Assembly (NCBI GenBank): GCA_029266425.1
Contig: JAQSWY010000034.1
Coordinates: forward strand, 1-64,000
Length of the DNA stretch: 64,000 nucleotides
Source: Xanthobacteraceae bacterium
GTDB taxonomy: Bacteria; Pseudomonadota; Alphaproteobacteria; Rhizobiales; Xanthobacteraceae
Reading direction: 5' to 3'
Shown one piece after another: positions 41,961 to 51,341 of this stretch. The notes under the pieces were generated by a model, which was not told the DNA's origin, searched no databases, and saw only the letters and a program-made list of their open reading frames with translations. Position numbers and translations under genes: made by a program. Positions within the stretch are counted from its first letter, which is position 1, and each line of letters opens with the position of its first letter.

Positions 41961-42176
41961 TCAGGATGCTTTCGCCTTCGGCCTCGGTTCGTCGTCGGTG
42001 TCCATATCGCCGGCGACTAGCACTTCCAATTCGCGGACGATCGTGGCGAGGTTCGCTTCGCTGACATCGATCTCGAACACCTCGCCCCGGTCGTCGATGA
42101 TATGGATGATGAAACCGTGGTCGCCGCGCTGGGCACCGAAGCCCTCGAGCGTGCGTTTCTGCGGTCGCGCCTGCAT
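41961..42176 (-). CDS. Small acidic/basic hypothetical protein
   Basis: A 71-residue soluble protein with start at 42176 (GGGGGAG upstream). Residues about 18-55 read GDHGFIIHIIDDRGEVFEID and the following VSEANLATIVRELEVLVAGD, a short beta-hairpin then helix, and the end is charged (DEPRPKAKAS). It faces the hydrolase gene tail to tail. Not recognised; the codon pattern and ribosome site support a real gene. Confidence 0.6.
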   Translation of the reverse strand: MQARPQKRTLEGFGAQRGDHGFIIHIIDDRGEVFEIDVSEANLATIVRELEVLVAGDMDTDDEPRPKAKAS

Positions 42177-42359
42177 GGCGGGATCTCCCCCTGGGAAAGC
42201 GGTGGTACTGCTTTCGGTGCAACGGCGAGGGGCGGTTGAGGTTCCAGCCGCAGGTCCAACCGCCTCATGCCGGCGTGATTGCGCGTCGGGAACAGATGGC
42301 GTGCCGAGGCATTCCCCCTGACGAACCCAGTCCATGCCATACCGACAGGAGGCACTGCC

Positions 42360-42743
42360 ATGGCATCATTCACTGGCCGCGTAGCGCTGGCGCTCTGCCT
42401 GTTGCTGGGCGGCGCCGGCGCATCCTGGTCGCAGACCAGCGGAACCGGCGGCACTTCGGGCGGTACCTCGGGCGGGGCGAACTCGCCGAGCACTTTCTCT
42501 CCGAGGAGGGTGTCACCATCGACTACATCGCCGAGCGCAGCATCGCCGAGCGGCACTGGACTGCAGACCAATGCTCCGGCGCTGAACGCCCCCACGGCCG
42601 GCGATCCGGCCCTGCGCAATCCGTCCGCCGCCTCGCCTACGCCGAACAGCGTGGTTCCGCCGCCGCGTGCGGCGACCACGCCGCAGCCGAACTGCGTGAC
42701 GCGCAATTGCGGCGTCCCGAACATCATGGGCCCGCCGCGGTAG
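42360..42743 (+). CDS. Small secreted protein, CVTRxCG family, paralogue A
   Basis: A 127-residue protein with signal peptide (cleavage near SWS|QTS, residue 24), a long low-complexity Ser/Thr/Pro/Gly stretch (GTGGTSGGTSGG, TFSPRRVSPSTTSPSAASPS), and a C-terminal block LQTNAPALNAP..GDPALRNPSA ending QPNCVTRNCGVPNIMGPPR. ATG at 42360 has GACAGGAGG upstream. It is a clear paralogue of the next secreted protein, with the two-cysteine ending preserved. Function unknown; likely periplasmic or exported. Confidence 0.7.
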   Translation: MASFTGRVALALCLLLGGAGASWSQTSGTGGTSGGTSGGANSPSTFSPRRVSPSTTSPSAASPSGTGLQTNAPALNAPTAGDPALRNPSAASPTPNSVVPPPRAATTPQPNCVTRNCGVPNIMGPPR

Positions 42744-42889
42744 CAGCGGGCCGAGGAACCGGGTGCACCTGCCGCAAGGTTGGCTCATGCGGGTGTGATC
42801 GCTCTCGCGCCGCGGTGCCGGGAACGAGCGTTGCAATGCGGTATTCTCTCTCCACGAGGGCGCGCACTCCCGAGGGAGAGGAGAGACCC

Positions 42890-43228
42890 ATGACCTCATC
42901 CACAGCTCGCCTGACGCTCGTGCTCGGCCTGCTGCTCGCCGGCACCGGCGCAGCATCCGCGCAGATGAGCGGGAGTACCAGCAATGGGCTCCAGAGCGGC
43001 GCCCCGGCCCTTGTTGCGCCGACCGGCGACCCGGCGCTGGTCGATCCCTCGGCGATGGAGCCGGTACCGACGATGGTCATACCGGCGCCTCAGGTCCCCG
43101 TGACGCCACAGGCCAGCTGCGTGACGCGGCAGTGCGGCCTGCCCACCACGTCGGCGCCAATCATCGAAACACTACCCAGCACCACGTCGAGGATGACGGC
43201 GCCGAGGACGATGGCGCGCGTGCGTTAA
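42890..43228 (+). CDS. Small secreted protein, CVTRxCG family, paralogue B
   Basis: A 112-residue protein: signal peptide (cleavage near ASA|QMS, residue 24), then GLQSGAPALVAPTGDPALVD and QASCVTRQCGLPTTSAP, matching its upstream neighbour position by position but without the long Ser/Thr/Pro linker. The ATG at 42890 has GAGAGGAGAG upstream. Its stop codon shares the palindrome TTAA with the stop of treY on the other strand. Function unknown. Confidence 0.7.
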   Translation: MTSSTARLTLVLGLLLAGTGAASAQMSGSTSNGLQSGAPALVAPTGDPALVDPSAMEPVPTMVIPAPQVPVTPQASCVTRQCGLPTTSAPIIETLPSTTSRMTAPRTMARVR

Positions 43229-45798
43229 GCGCCTTCGCTGACCTGAACCAGGAACGGCCAGTCGGCGGCGAGGTGCAACGCGCCGTCGCCTGCGATGCGG
43301 CGGCCGGACAACAGGTCCGTGCCCCCGCCGCTCCACCGGTGCAGAATCGGAGCCGCTTGTGCCGACATGCGCGTCGGCACGACGACGGTGACATGGTCGC
43401 CGCGCAATGACCGCCTGAAGCCGAACCAGCGCCACGGCGAGGGGTCGCAAGCGAGCGGCACGTAGTCTCCGATGATGAGCGCGGGCGTGGTTCGTCGCGC
43501 CTGTAGCAGGCGATGCACAATGTCGAACTTCGCACCCTCGCCGTCTTTGGTGCGCGGCGCCGCCATCAGCATGGCCTGACGCTCGTTCCAGTCCACTGGG
43601 CGCCGATTGTCCGGGTCGACCAGCGAGTAGTCCGGAAATTCGGTGCCCTGATAAATGTCGGGTGTGCCGGGCAAGGTGAGCTGAAGGATGGTCTGGGCCA
43701 GGCTGACGAGGCGGGCGGGGCGTTCGATCTCATCCAGCAATGCGAGCAGCGCGGCCCGATAGTCCGCGGCCTCCGGCGCGCCGATCAAGGCGCGGGCAAA
43801 GCGGGTGCAGGCTTCCTCATGGACGAGGTCCGGCGTCTCCCATGAGGAATGGCGCCTGGCCTCGCGCAAGGCTTTCGTGAGATAGGCTTCCATGCGTTCC
43901 GGCGAAATCGGCCAGGCGGCGAACAGGGTCTGCTGGATCAGCCGGAATTCGGTATCGTCGGGAGCCGTTCGCCCGTTCACGGACGCCCGCAGCGGTGCGC
44001 ACAACGTCTCCGCGCCTGCGAGGAAGTCCAGCCAGCGTTCAGGGACGAAGGACAGTGCATTGAGACGCGCCCGTGTTTCGGGACCGCGCTTGGTGTCGTG
44101 GGTGGCGAGCGGAATGGGGTCGCACGCCTCGGCCGCCGCCCGTGCGGCGTAGCACGCGTGGATGTCGTCGGGCTCGCGCCACGGCTGCTCGATGTCGCCG
44201 CCGACCTCGTTCGCCGAGAGCAGCGTCACGTTTCGATAGAATTCCGTGTCCTCGAAGCCCTTGGCCATGGCCGGGCCGGAGACTTGCTGGAAGCGGAGCC
44301 GGAACTGGCGATCGCTCTCCGATTGCGGGGCGCTCAGACGGTCCAGCAAGACGGAGGCGGCGGCAGCCGTGAGCGGGTCTTCGCTGCGGGCGACGGCTTG
44401 CGCAATCCGGCTCCACACCGCCTCGTCCTCTGGCGCATGGCGATCAGCCGTGGCGTAGCTGCGATAGACCGGGCAATGCACCAGTAGGGCGACGACGCCG
44501 CGGCGCAGCGCAGTCTCGGTGAGATCCGCGGCGCGCATGGCTTCGCCGAGGCCCTCGCGGGCGAGGTGGGCGAGGGCGTCGATCTCCGTGGTGAGGCTCG
44601 CCTGCAGCACGTCGCGCTTCGCCGCGGCTATCCGCTCGGCCGGCGTTCCGGACAGCAGATTGCGGGCGCGCAGATCGGCGTCGAAGGCCTGCCAGCCGGC
44701 CTCGTCGATGAACAGGCCGTTGATGTCGGCCAATCGCTCATAGCCGGTGGTGCCCTCGATCGGCCAGTCGCGCAGCGTCTCGCCGCGCTCCAGTATCTTC
44801 TCGACGAAGATCGGCACCTCGTCACCGACGGCGGTGCGCAGATCGTCGAGATAGCGCGCCGGATCCAGCAGGCCGTCTATGTGGTCGACGCGCAAGCCGT
44901 CGACCTTGCCGGCGCGCACCAGGTCGAGCACGAGGGCGTGGGTCGCGGCGAACACGTCCGGATCCTCGACCCGCACGCCGATCAGATCGGTGATGTTGAA
45001 GAAGCGGCGATAATTGAGATCGTCGGCCGCGGTGCGCCACCAGGCGAGGCGCCAGTATTGCGCCTCAAGTACGGTCCGCAGGTCGGCGGCGGCGATCGCT
45101 CGCGCGAGCGCCTCGCGTCCGGACGGCAGCGTGACGCCGAGCGTGGCGCGGGCCTTGGCGATCATGGACGGATCGAGCCGTCCCGTCGCCAGCTCTGCCC
45201 AGATGGTGGCCGCGTCACGTATGCCGGGTTCCTCGCGGGCGGCGGCCGCGAGCAGCGCTGCGGCGCTCGCGGGGGAGAGCGGGTAGCCGTTCTCACCATA
45301 TGTGACGACGAGCAGGCGCCCTGCCTCATAGTCGGCCCTTAGCATGATCGCGCCGGCCTCGATGCTGGCCTGCAATGGCTCCCCGAGCACCGGCAGCAGG
45401 ATCTTGCCGTGGTCGCGTCCGGCGCTCCAATCGATGTCGAACAGCCGCGCAGCCGGCGCCGCTCGGCCGAATTCCAGCACGTCCATCCAGTAGGGATTGT
45501 GCGGGGAGGCGGCCATGTGGTTCGGCACGATGTCGAGGATGAGGCCCAGTCCGTAGTCGCGGAGCGCCGCGTCGAGGCGCTCAAAACCGTCCTCTCCGCC
45601 AAGCTCCGGGTTGATGCGGTTGGGATCGGTGACGTCGTAGCCGTGCTGCGAGCCGGGGACTGCGGCGAAGATCGGCGAGGCATAGAGATGACTGATGCCG
45701 AGTTCGGCGAGGTACGGCACCAGCGCCTCCGCCGCCGCGAACGGAAAGTCGCGGTGGAACTGCATGCGGTAGGTGGCGGTGAGCCGCGGGCGCTTCAT
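43225..45798 (-). CDS. treY: Malto-oligosyltrehalose synthase
   Basis: An 857-residue GH13 enzyme that turns the reducing end of a maltodextrin into a terminal trehalose unit, the first step of the TreY-TreZ trehalose route. TATYRMQFHRDFPFA at the start, DIVPNHMAAS, VDGLRVDHIDGLLDP (nucleophile Asp), PIFVEKILERGETL (acid Glu) and HDTKRGPETRARLN are diagnostic for TreY. The ATG at 45798 overlaps the treZ stop as ATGA. With treZ and glgX upstream, glycogen is trimmed and converted to trehalose, an osmotic and desiccation protectant. Confidence 0.95.
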   Translation of the reverse strand: MKRPRLTATYRMQFHRDFPFAAAEALVPYLAELGISHLYASPIFAAVPGSQHGYDVTDPNRINPELGGEDGFERLDAALRDYGLGLILDIVPNHMAASPHNPYWMDVLEFGRAAPAARLFDIDWSAGRDHGKILLPVLGEPLQASIEAGAIMLRADYEAGRLLVVTYGENGYPLSPASAAALLAAAAREEPGIRDAATIWAELATGRLDPSMIAKARATLGVTLPSGREALARAIAAADLRTVLEAQYWRLAWWRTAADDLNYRRFFNITDLIGVRVEDPDVFAATHALVLDLVRAGKVDGLRVDHIDGLLDPARYLDDLRTAVGDEVPIFVEKILERGETLRDWPIEGTTGYERLADINGLFIDEAGWQAFDADLRARNLLSGTPAERIAAAKRDVLQASLTTEIDALAHLAREGLGEAMRAADLTETALRRGVVALLVHCPVYRSYATADRHAPEDEAVWSRIAQAVARSEDPLTAAAASVLLDRLSAPQSESDRQFRLRFQQVSGPAMAKGFEDTEFYRNVTLLSANEVGGDIEQPWREPDDIHACYAARAAAEACDPIPLATHDTKRGPETRARLNALSFVPERWLDFLAGAETLCAPLRASVNGRTAPDDTEFRLIQQTLFAAWPISPERMEAYLTKALREARRHSSWETPDLVHEEACTRFARALIGAPEAADYRAALLALLDEIERPARLVSLAQTILQLTLPGTPDIYQGTEFPDYSLVDPDNRRPVDWNERQAMLMAAPRTKDGEGAKFDIVHRLLQARRTTPALIIGDYVPLACDPSPWRWFGFRRSLRGDHVTVVVPTRMSAQAAPILHRWSGGGTDLLSGRRIAGDGALHLAADWPFLVQVSEGA

Positions 45799-47555
45799 GG
45801 TGGCGTCCCCCACACGGCGCCGGCGAAGGGGCCGAGCGCGAGCCGGCCATTGGCATCGAGAGCGGCATCGCCGACCAGCTCGGCGGGTGGCGCATCGGGA
45901 GCCTCGATCAAAGCCGGCTGCGTGCCGGCATTGATCGCCATGGTGAGCGTGCCCGCCGCGAAGCGCCAGGTGACGCGCAGGGCGTTGCCTTCGCGCAAGC
46001 TGTCCGCCCCGTGATAGGCACTCGCGGTCAGCGGCCAGACGAGGCGGCGGCGCGCCTGTGCGAGATGGCGGAAGGCGGCAAGCTCCGTCCGCGCCTGCGG
46101 CGTGTCGAAATCGGCGGGCGCGATCTTGGCGGAGCGGAAGGTCGCCTCATCCAGTGGATCGGGGAAGCTGTCGTGGCTGGCGAAAAACTCCGGAAACTCG
46201 CTGCGCCGCCCGTCGCGGACGACGTTCGCCAGCTCGCCGTCGAAGTCGCAGAAGAAGGGGAAGGGCGTCGCCAGCAGCGCCTCCTCGCCCATGAACAGCA
46301 GCGGGATCTCGGGTGAGAGCATCAGCACGAAGCGCAGCAGCGCGAGCCGTTCGGGCGGAGCCGAGCCGGCCAGCCGGTCACCGAGCGGGCGGTTGCCGAT
46401 GTGGTCGTGGTTCTGGATGAAGCTGACGAAGGCGTCCGGCGGCAGCGCACTGGAGGGTGCGCCGCGCGGATGGCCGTCAGCGTCGGGGTAGGGCTCCCCC
46501 TGGAAGACGAAGCCCTCGCTCAGGGCGCGCGCCGCACCTGCGATCGGATCGGCGGCATAGGGCGCGTAATAGCCGCCGCGCTCGCCGGTCGCCAGCACAT
46601 GGAAGACATGGTGCCAGTCATCGTTCCATTGCGCGGTGTAGAGCGCCTCATTGCGCGTCATCCAGCCGGCGGCATTGTCATGGTTTTCCAGCACGAGCCA
46701 GGCGTCGGGCTTGACCGCGCGGCAGCCGCTCGCCAGTTCGCGCAGGAAGGTTTCGACGCCGCTCGTCGCCAACGCATGGACGGCATCGAAGCGCAGGCCA
46801 TCGCAATCGAGAACGCCCAGCCAATACTGCGCGTTCTCGATGAAGAAGGCGCGCACCACTGGATTCTCGAGGTCGATCGCGGCGCCCCAGGGCGTCGCTA
46901 TGTCGTCGCGGAAGAACGACCTGGCATAGAGCGGCAAGTAATTCCCGCTCGGACCGAAATGGTTGTAGACGACGTCGAGCAGCACTTCGAGCCCACGCTC
47001 GTGTGCCGCGTCGATGAGCGCGAGCAGATCCTCGCGGGTGCCATAGCTGCGGTCCGCCGCAAAGGGGAGCACGCCGTCATAGCCCCAGTTCCGGCGGCCG
47101 GGAAAATCCGCGACCGGCATCAGCTCGATCGCGGTGAAGCCGGCTTCTGCATAATGATCGAGCCGGTCGATCAGGGCGCGGAAGGTCCCTTCCGGCGTCG
47201 CCGCGCCGACATGGATTTCCGCGATCACCGCCTGGTGCCAGGGGCGCACCCGGCGAGCGCTCGGCGGCGGCAAGCCGGGCTGGACGACGCTCCAGCCGTC
47301 GGCATCTTCCTTCTGCCCGCGCGAGGCCGGATCCGGCACGTCGTGGCCGGCGATGCGAAAACGATAGGCGATGCCGGGCACTGCGCCGGGGACGCGCAGC
47401 GTGAACCAGCCATGTTCGCCCGGTTGCATCGGATGGGGCTGCGCACCATCGATGACCAGCGCGACGGCGTCGGTGTCGGGCGCCCAGAGCCGGAAGGTGG
47501 TGGCATCAGGCTCGACCAGCGGGCCGAAGCGGGGGATCACGGCCGCCACTCCCAT
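45795..47555 (-). CDS. treZ: Malto-oligosyltrehalose trehalohydrolase
   Basis: A 586-residue GH13 enzyme that releases trehalose from maltooligosyl-trehalose made by TreY. An N-terminal E-set domain (TTFRLWAPDTDAVALVIDG) precedes the barrel. Key blocks are IELMPVADFPGRRNWGYDGV, LRFDAVHAL (nucleophile), LVLENHDN (acid region) and SFIQNHDHIGNRPLGDRL, typical of TreZ. It overlaps glgX by 19 bases and treY by 4, so the three are one operon. A GTG start 15 bases downstream is also possible. Confidence 0.94.
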   Translation of the reverse strand: MGVAAVIPRFGPLVEPDATTFRLWAPDTDAVALVIDGAQPHPMQPGEHGWFTLRVPGAVPGIAYRFRIAGHDVPDPASRGQKEDADGWSVVQPGLPPPSARRVRPWHQAVIAEIHVGAATPEGTFRALIDRLDHYAEAGFTAIELMPVADFPGRRNWGYDGVLPFAADRSYGTREDLLALIDAAHERGLEVLLDVVYNHFGPSGNYLPLYARSFFRDDIATPWGAAIDLENPVVRAFFIENAQYWLGVLDCDGLRFDAVHALATSGVETFLRELASGCRAVKPDAWLVLENHDNAAGWMTRNEALYTAQWNDDWHHVFHVLATGERGGYYAPYAADPIAGAARALSEGFVFQGEPYPDADGHPRGAPSSALPPDAFVSFIQNHDHIGNRPLGDRLAGSAPPERLALLRFVLMLSPEIPLLFMGEEALLATPFPFFCDFDGELANVVRDGRRSEFPEFFASHDSFPDPLDEATFRSAKIAPADFDTPQARTELAAFRHLAQARRRLVWPLTASAYHGADSLREGNALRVTWRFAAGTLTMAINAGTQPALIEAPDAPPAELVGDAALDANGRLALGPFAGAVWGTPP

Positions 47556-49600
47556 AGCACCAGCGTGCGCGCCGGCATGGTGAAGCGCTCGCCGGGACGG
47601 GTGCGCTTGCCCTCCAGATCGCCTCCGGTGCCAAGGATCACTTCCCAGCTGCCGGTCCGCACCTGCGGCACCGTGAAGGGCACATCGACATGGGAGGCGT
47701 TCAGCATGACGAGCAGCGAGTTCTCGTCAGAGGTCGCCGGCGCGAGGCGGACGATGAGGCACTTGCTCTGCGGGTTCTCCCAGTCCGCCGAGGTCATGCG
47801 GGTGCCGCTGTTGGAGTACCATGAGACGTCCGGCTGGCCCATCTCGTTGCGGGCACCGGTCAGGAATTCCGGGCGAGAGAGCGCGCTGTGTCGCTTGCGC
47901 AGGTCGGCGAGGCGAGCGACGAAATCGGGCAGCTCGGGATCGTCATTGCTCCAGTCGACCCAGCCGATCTCATTGTCCTGGCAGTAGGCATTGTTGTTGC
48001 CGCCTTGCGAATTCGCGCGCTCGTCGCCGCCCAGCAGCATCGGCACGCCCTGAGAGAGGAACAGCGTCGCCAGCAGGTTCTTCTTCTGCCGCCGGCGCAG
48101 TTCGAGGATGGCGGGATCCTCGGTCGGGCCTTCAGTGCCGCAGTTCCAGCTCCTGTTGTCGTCGTGGCCGTCGTGATTGTCCTCGCCGTTCGCCTCATTG
48201 TGCTTGTCGTTGTAGGAGACGAGATCCTGAAGCGTGAAGCCGTCATGAGCGGTGATGAAGTTCACGCTCGACCATGGCCGGCGGCGACCCTCGCTGAATA
48301 TGTCCTGCGATGCGGCGAAGCGGGCGGCAAAGCCGGGCAGCAGTCCTTCGGAGCCGCACCAGAATTCGCGCACCACGTCGCGATAATCGCCATTCCATTC
48401 CGAGAAACCGGGCGGGAAGGCGCCGAGCTGGTACCCGCCCTGGCCGATATCCCAGGGCTCGGCGATCAGCTTGAGGCCACCGAGCGTCGGGTCCTGCAAT
48501 ATGGCGTTGAAGAAGGCGTGGCCGGGATCGAAGCCGTCAGGCCGGCGGCCAAGGGTGACGGCGAGGTCGAAGCGGAAACCGTCAACGCCATAGTGCGTGA
48601 CCCACATGCGAAGCGAGTCCATCACCATCTGCAGCACGCGCGGATGGGCGGTGTTCAGCGCATTGCCGCACCCGGTCATGTCGTCGTAGTAACGGGGATC
48701 GTCCGGCAGCAGCCGGTAGTAGGACGCGTTGTCGATGCCCCGCCATGACAGGGTCGGGCCGAGGTGGTTGCCCTCGCAGGTGTGGTTGTAGACCACGTCG
48801 AGGATCACCTCGATGCCGGCCTGGTGCAGCCGGTCCACCGCCTCGCCGATCGCCTCCAGTCCGTCATCGCCAAGATAGCGCGGCTCGGGGGCGAAGAAGC
48901 TCAGCGTGTTGTAGCCCCAGTAGTTGGACAGCCCGCGATCGAGCAGATGCCGATCCTGCGCGAAGGCGTGAACCGGGAGCAACTCCAGCGCGGTGACGCC
49001 GAGGCTCGCCAGATAATCGACCATCTCGGGCTGCCCGAGCGCGGTGAAGGTGCCGCGTATGTCCTCCGGGATGAGCGGATGGCGCATGGTGAGGCCGCGC
49101 ACATGGCCCTCATAGATGACGGTCCTGTGCCAGGGGATGCGCGGATGATGTGGAGCGGCGATCGGCTGGGCGGCGACGACGCGCGCCTTCGGCATGAAGC
49201 GCGCGCTGTCCCGCTCGTCGAGCACGAGGTCGGCGTCGGCGCCGGCACCGATCCTGTAGCCATAGAGCGCGTCATCCCATGTGAGCTCGCCGACCAGCAT
49301 GCGAGCATAGGGATCGAGCAGCAGCTTGTTGGCGTTGAAGCGGTGGCCGTCTTCCGGCGCCCAGGGACCGCGGACGCGCCAGCCATAGACCTGGCCACGC
49401 CCGACCCCGGGCAGATGGCAATGCCAGACGCCATTGGTGCATTCGCGCACCTCGATGCGCTCCAGCTCGGTCTCACCATAGCGATCGAACAGGCAGAGCG
49501 TGACGCCGACGGCGTTGTCCGAAAAGAGCGCGAAATTGGTTCCAGTGCGATCGACGGTAACACCGAGGGGGAAGGCATAGCCGGGATTGACGCGTCTCAT
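47537..49600 (-). CDS. glgX: Glycogen debranching enzyme
   Basis: A 687-residue GH13 isoamylase-type enzyme that cuts alpha-1,6 branches of phosphorylase-limited glycogen. The N-terminal CBM48 region (PGYAFPLGVTVDRTGTNFAL) is followed by the catalytic barrel with GFRFDLAVTLGR, LIAEPWDIGQGGY and FITAHDGFTLQDLVSYNDKH. NNNAYCQDNEIGWVDW is specific for GlgX. The start is set at 49600 because the family begins at this point; the ribosome site (AGAGG) is rather distant. It feeds linear maltodextrin to TreY and TreZ. Confidence 0.94.
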   Translation of the reverse strand: MRRVNPGYAFPLGVTVDRTGTNFALFSDNAVGVTLCLFDRYGETELERIEVRECTNGVWHCHLPGVGRGQVYGWRVRGPWAPEDGHRFNANKLLLDPYARMLVGELTWDDALYGYRIGAGADADLVLDERDSARFMPKARVVAAQPIAAPHHPRIPWHRTVIYEGHVRGLTMRHPLIPEDIRGTFTALGQPEMVDYLASLGVTALELLPVHAFAQDRHLLDRGLSNYWGYNTLSFFAPEPRYLGDDGLEAIGEAVDRLHQAGIEVILDVVYNHTCEGNHLGPTLSWRGIDNASYYRLLPDDPRYYDDMTGCGNALNTAHPRVLQMVMDSLRMWVTHYGVDGFRFDLAVTLGRRPDGFDPGHAFFNAILQDPTLGGLKLIAEPWDIGQGGYQLGAFPPGFSEWNGDYRDVVREFWCGSEGLLPGFAARFAASQDIFSEGRRRPWSSVNFITAHDGFTLQDLVSYNDKHNEANGEDNHDGHDDNRSWNCGTEGPTEDPAILELRRRQKKNLLATLFLSQGVPMLLGGDERANSQGGNNNAYCQDNEIGWVDWSNDDPELPDFVARLADLRKRHSALSRPEFLTGARNEMGQPDVSWYSNSGTRMTSADWENPQSKCLIVRLAPATSDENSLLVMLNASHVDVPFTVPQVRTGSWEVILGTGGDLEGKRTRPGERFTMPARTLVLWEWRP

Positions 49601-49832
49601 CGGGCGGCTGGAACCTCTTTGGCGTGGCGGGAAGCGCCTTGCAGCAACCCCGCTCGTCCGGTTCGCGTTCCCCACGATACCGCCTTTATTTGACGCACCG
49701 TGGTCTCTCCGGACGGTATCCCGCCAACACCCATGCCTACGCCCGCACCGAATTCGCATGAATGGGGAACAAGGCCCGCTCCGATCGGTTGCCCCAAGAG
49801 TCCCGCGAGGCGCGGGCGACGGAGGAAAACCG

Positions 49833-50288
49833 ATGAACGCCAAGCTGTTATTGCTAGCAAGCGTGCTCACGGTGGTAGGCGGGCAAGCCTATGCCGGGCC
49901 CTGCACTGAACGGATCACCGAGATCGAGAAGACGATGAGCACATCGGATGCCGGTTCCGGTCCCACCAAGCCGATGGCATCCGGCCAGTCGGGCGAGGTC
50001 GCCGCGACGCCGCGAGAGGCTCCCAAGGCCGGCGAGACGCCGGAGACCGGCGGCACGGTGACGATGAATACGGCCGTCGGCGACAAGGCCGCCTCGCCCG
50101 GCGATGTGCGCGCGCAGACACAGGGCGCGCCGACCGCCGCGCAGACGGCGCAGACCGGTCGCACCGGCGCGACCAACGCTCGGGAAATCAGCGAGGCGCT
50201 GCGCACCGCCAAGGATGCCGACGCCCGCGGCGACGCGCAGGCGTGCGGTCGCGCGCTCGATGAGGTGGCGAAGTTCCTGAAGGGCTGA
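49833..50288 (+). CDS. Small secreted hypothetical protein
   Basis: A 151-residue exported protein: signal peptide with cleavage near AYA|GPC (residue 21), start at 49833 after GGAGGAAAA. The mature part begins GPCTERITEIEKTMSTSD, has a hydrophilic Thr/Ala/Gly/Gln-rich middle (TAAQTAQTGRTGATNAREIS), and ends in a helix (REISEALRTAKDADARGDAQ, then ACGRALDEVAKFLKG). Two cysteines could form a disulfide. Similar proteins occur in Hyphomicrobiales; function unknown. Confidence 0.7.
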   Translation: MNAKLLLLASVLTVVGGQAYAGPCTERITEIEKTMSTSDAGSGPTKPMASGQSGEVAATPREAPKAGETPETGGTVTMNTAVGDKAASPGDVRAQTQGAPTAAQTAQTGRTGATNAREISEALRTAKDADARGDAQACGRALDEVAKFLKG

Positions 50289-50370
50289 CCTCTCCTGAGA
50301 GGCTGCCCTGGAGTGTCACCGGTGGCCGGCGGAGCCGTTCGCCGGCCAGACATTGCGTGAGGAGATGTAG

Positions 50371-50508
50371 ATGGAACTCGTCTTCGGAATAGGCGCGCTG
50401 CTGCTGCTTGCCGCCATCATCTATGGCACCAATCAGTCGAAGCGCCGCCGGGAGGAGCGCGGCATTGTCCTTCCCGAGGAGAAGGTCGACCGCAAGGACG
50501 CTGCGTGA
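50371..50508 (+). CDS. 45-residue single-span membrane protein
   Basis: MELVFGIGALLLLAAIIYGT forms a membrane helix, followed by a strongly charged tail (NQSKRRREERGIVLPEEKVD, then RKDAA). The start is preceded by TGAGGAGATG. It is short but codon use, ribosome site and hydrophobic/charged layout are convincing. The positive charges after the helix predict a cytoplasmic C-terminus. Function unknown. Confidence 0.65.
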   Translation: MELVFGIGALLLLAAIIYGTNQSKRRREERGIVLPEEKVDRKDAA

Positions 50509-50517
50509 CCCCTCCGG

Positions 50518-50769
50518 TTACGACAGTTCGTGCCAGTCGGTGCCGCCGAGTGCGCTCTCGTCGGCACGCGCTCCCGGTACCAGGATTGAGACGTCGTTGC
50601 CGGCCTTGATGGCGTTGGAAGCCGCGCTCACGGCAGCCTCGAAGGCCGCTTCCTTGGTCGCGTAGGCCATGCTGGTCTGGTCCGCGCCGGCCTCGTCGGT
50701 GTGCGCGACGTGCCACACGCCCTCCAATCCGACCATGCGATAGGTTTCCATGTTCGCCTGCGTGTTCAT
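50518..50769 (-). CDS. Small DUF2188-like protein
   Basis: An 83-residue soluble protein starting at 50769 (AAGAGGTG upstream). GVWHVAHTDEAGADQTSMAY and the helix KEAAFEAAVSAASNAIKAGN with a following VSILVPGARA fit the short beta-alpha-beta pattern of DUF2188-type proteins, in which residues after a TK motif form a helix. It is likely a small stress-associated protein; function unknown. Confidence 0.6.
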   Translation of the reverse strand: MNTQANMETYRMVGLEGVWHVAHTDEAGADQTSMAYATKEAAFEAAVSAASNAIKAGNDVSILVPGARADESALGGTDWHELS

Positions 50770-50885
50770 GGCTTCACCTCTTGCCGCATCTGATGCGTCA
50801 ACGATACCGGCGGCTCTGCGTTCCGCGGGAACCCGCCCGCTATCGCGCCCGTTGAACCGAGCATCCACAAACAACGAGGCGTGCC

Positions 50886-51341
50886 ATGGACGATCGCGAG
50901 CGGCGTATCCGCGAGAAGGCCTTCCAGCTCTGGCTGGAAGAGGGTCAGCCGGAAGGCCAGCAGGATCGGCACTGGGAACTCGCCAGCGAACTGGTGGCGA
51001 TCGAGGACAGCCAGATGGACGCCACCACTCCGGTGGCTGAAGCGAAGGCGGGCGAACCGGTCGAGCCGATCGAGGCGCTGGAGAATACCGGCGAATATCC
51101 GACCACGACCGATCAGGGCGAGATGGAGATCCCGCATCATCCCGAAGATCGTACTTCTGCGATCGATGCGGCCGGCGACAACGAACCGGTGAGCGAGATC
51201 GAGACCATCCGCCGGACCCTGGAGGTGCCGAAGCAGCGCCGCGGGGCGGGTTCGCCGCAAGGCGATCCCCATGGCGCGATGGCCGGCACTCGTGCATCGT
51301 CGGGTGACGGTGCGCCGACCGCGGGGCCTGGACGGCGATGA
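50886..51341 (+). CDS. DUF2934 domain protein
   Basis: A 151-residue protein with an N-terminal DUF2934 motif (RRIREKAFQLWLEEGQPEGQ then QDRHWELASELVAIEDSQMD), a short helical unit common in Hyphomicrobiales. The rest is acidic and disordered (EYPTTTDQGEMEIPHHPEDR). The stop overlaps the next start as ATGA. Molecular role unknown; related genes often lie near stress or envelope genes. Confidence 0.75.
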   Translation: MDDRERRIREKAFQLWLEEGQPEGQQDRHWELASELVAIEDSQMDATTPVAEAKAGEPVEPIEALENTGEYPTTTDQGEMEIPHHPEDRTSAIDAAGDNEPVSEIETIRRTLEVPKQRRGAGSPQGDPHGAMAGTRASSGDGAPTAGPGRR

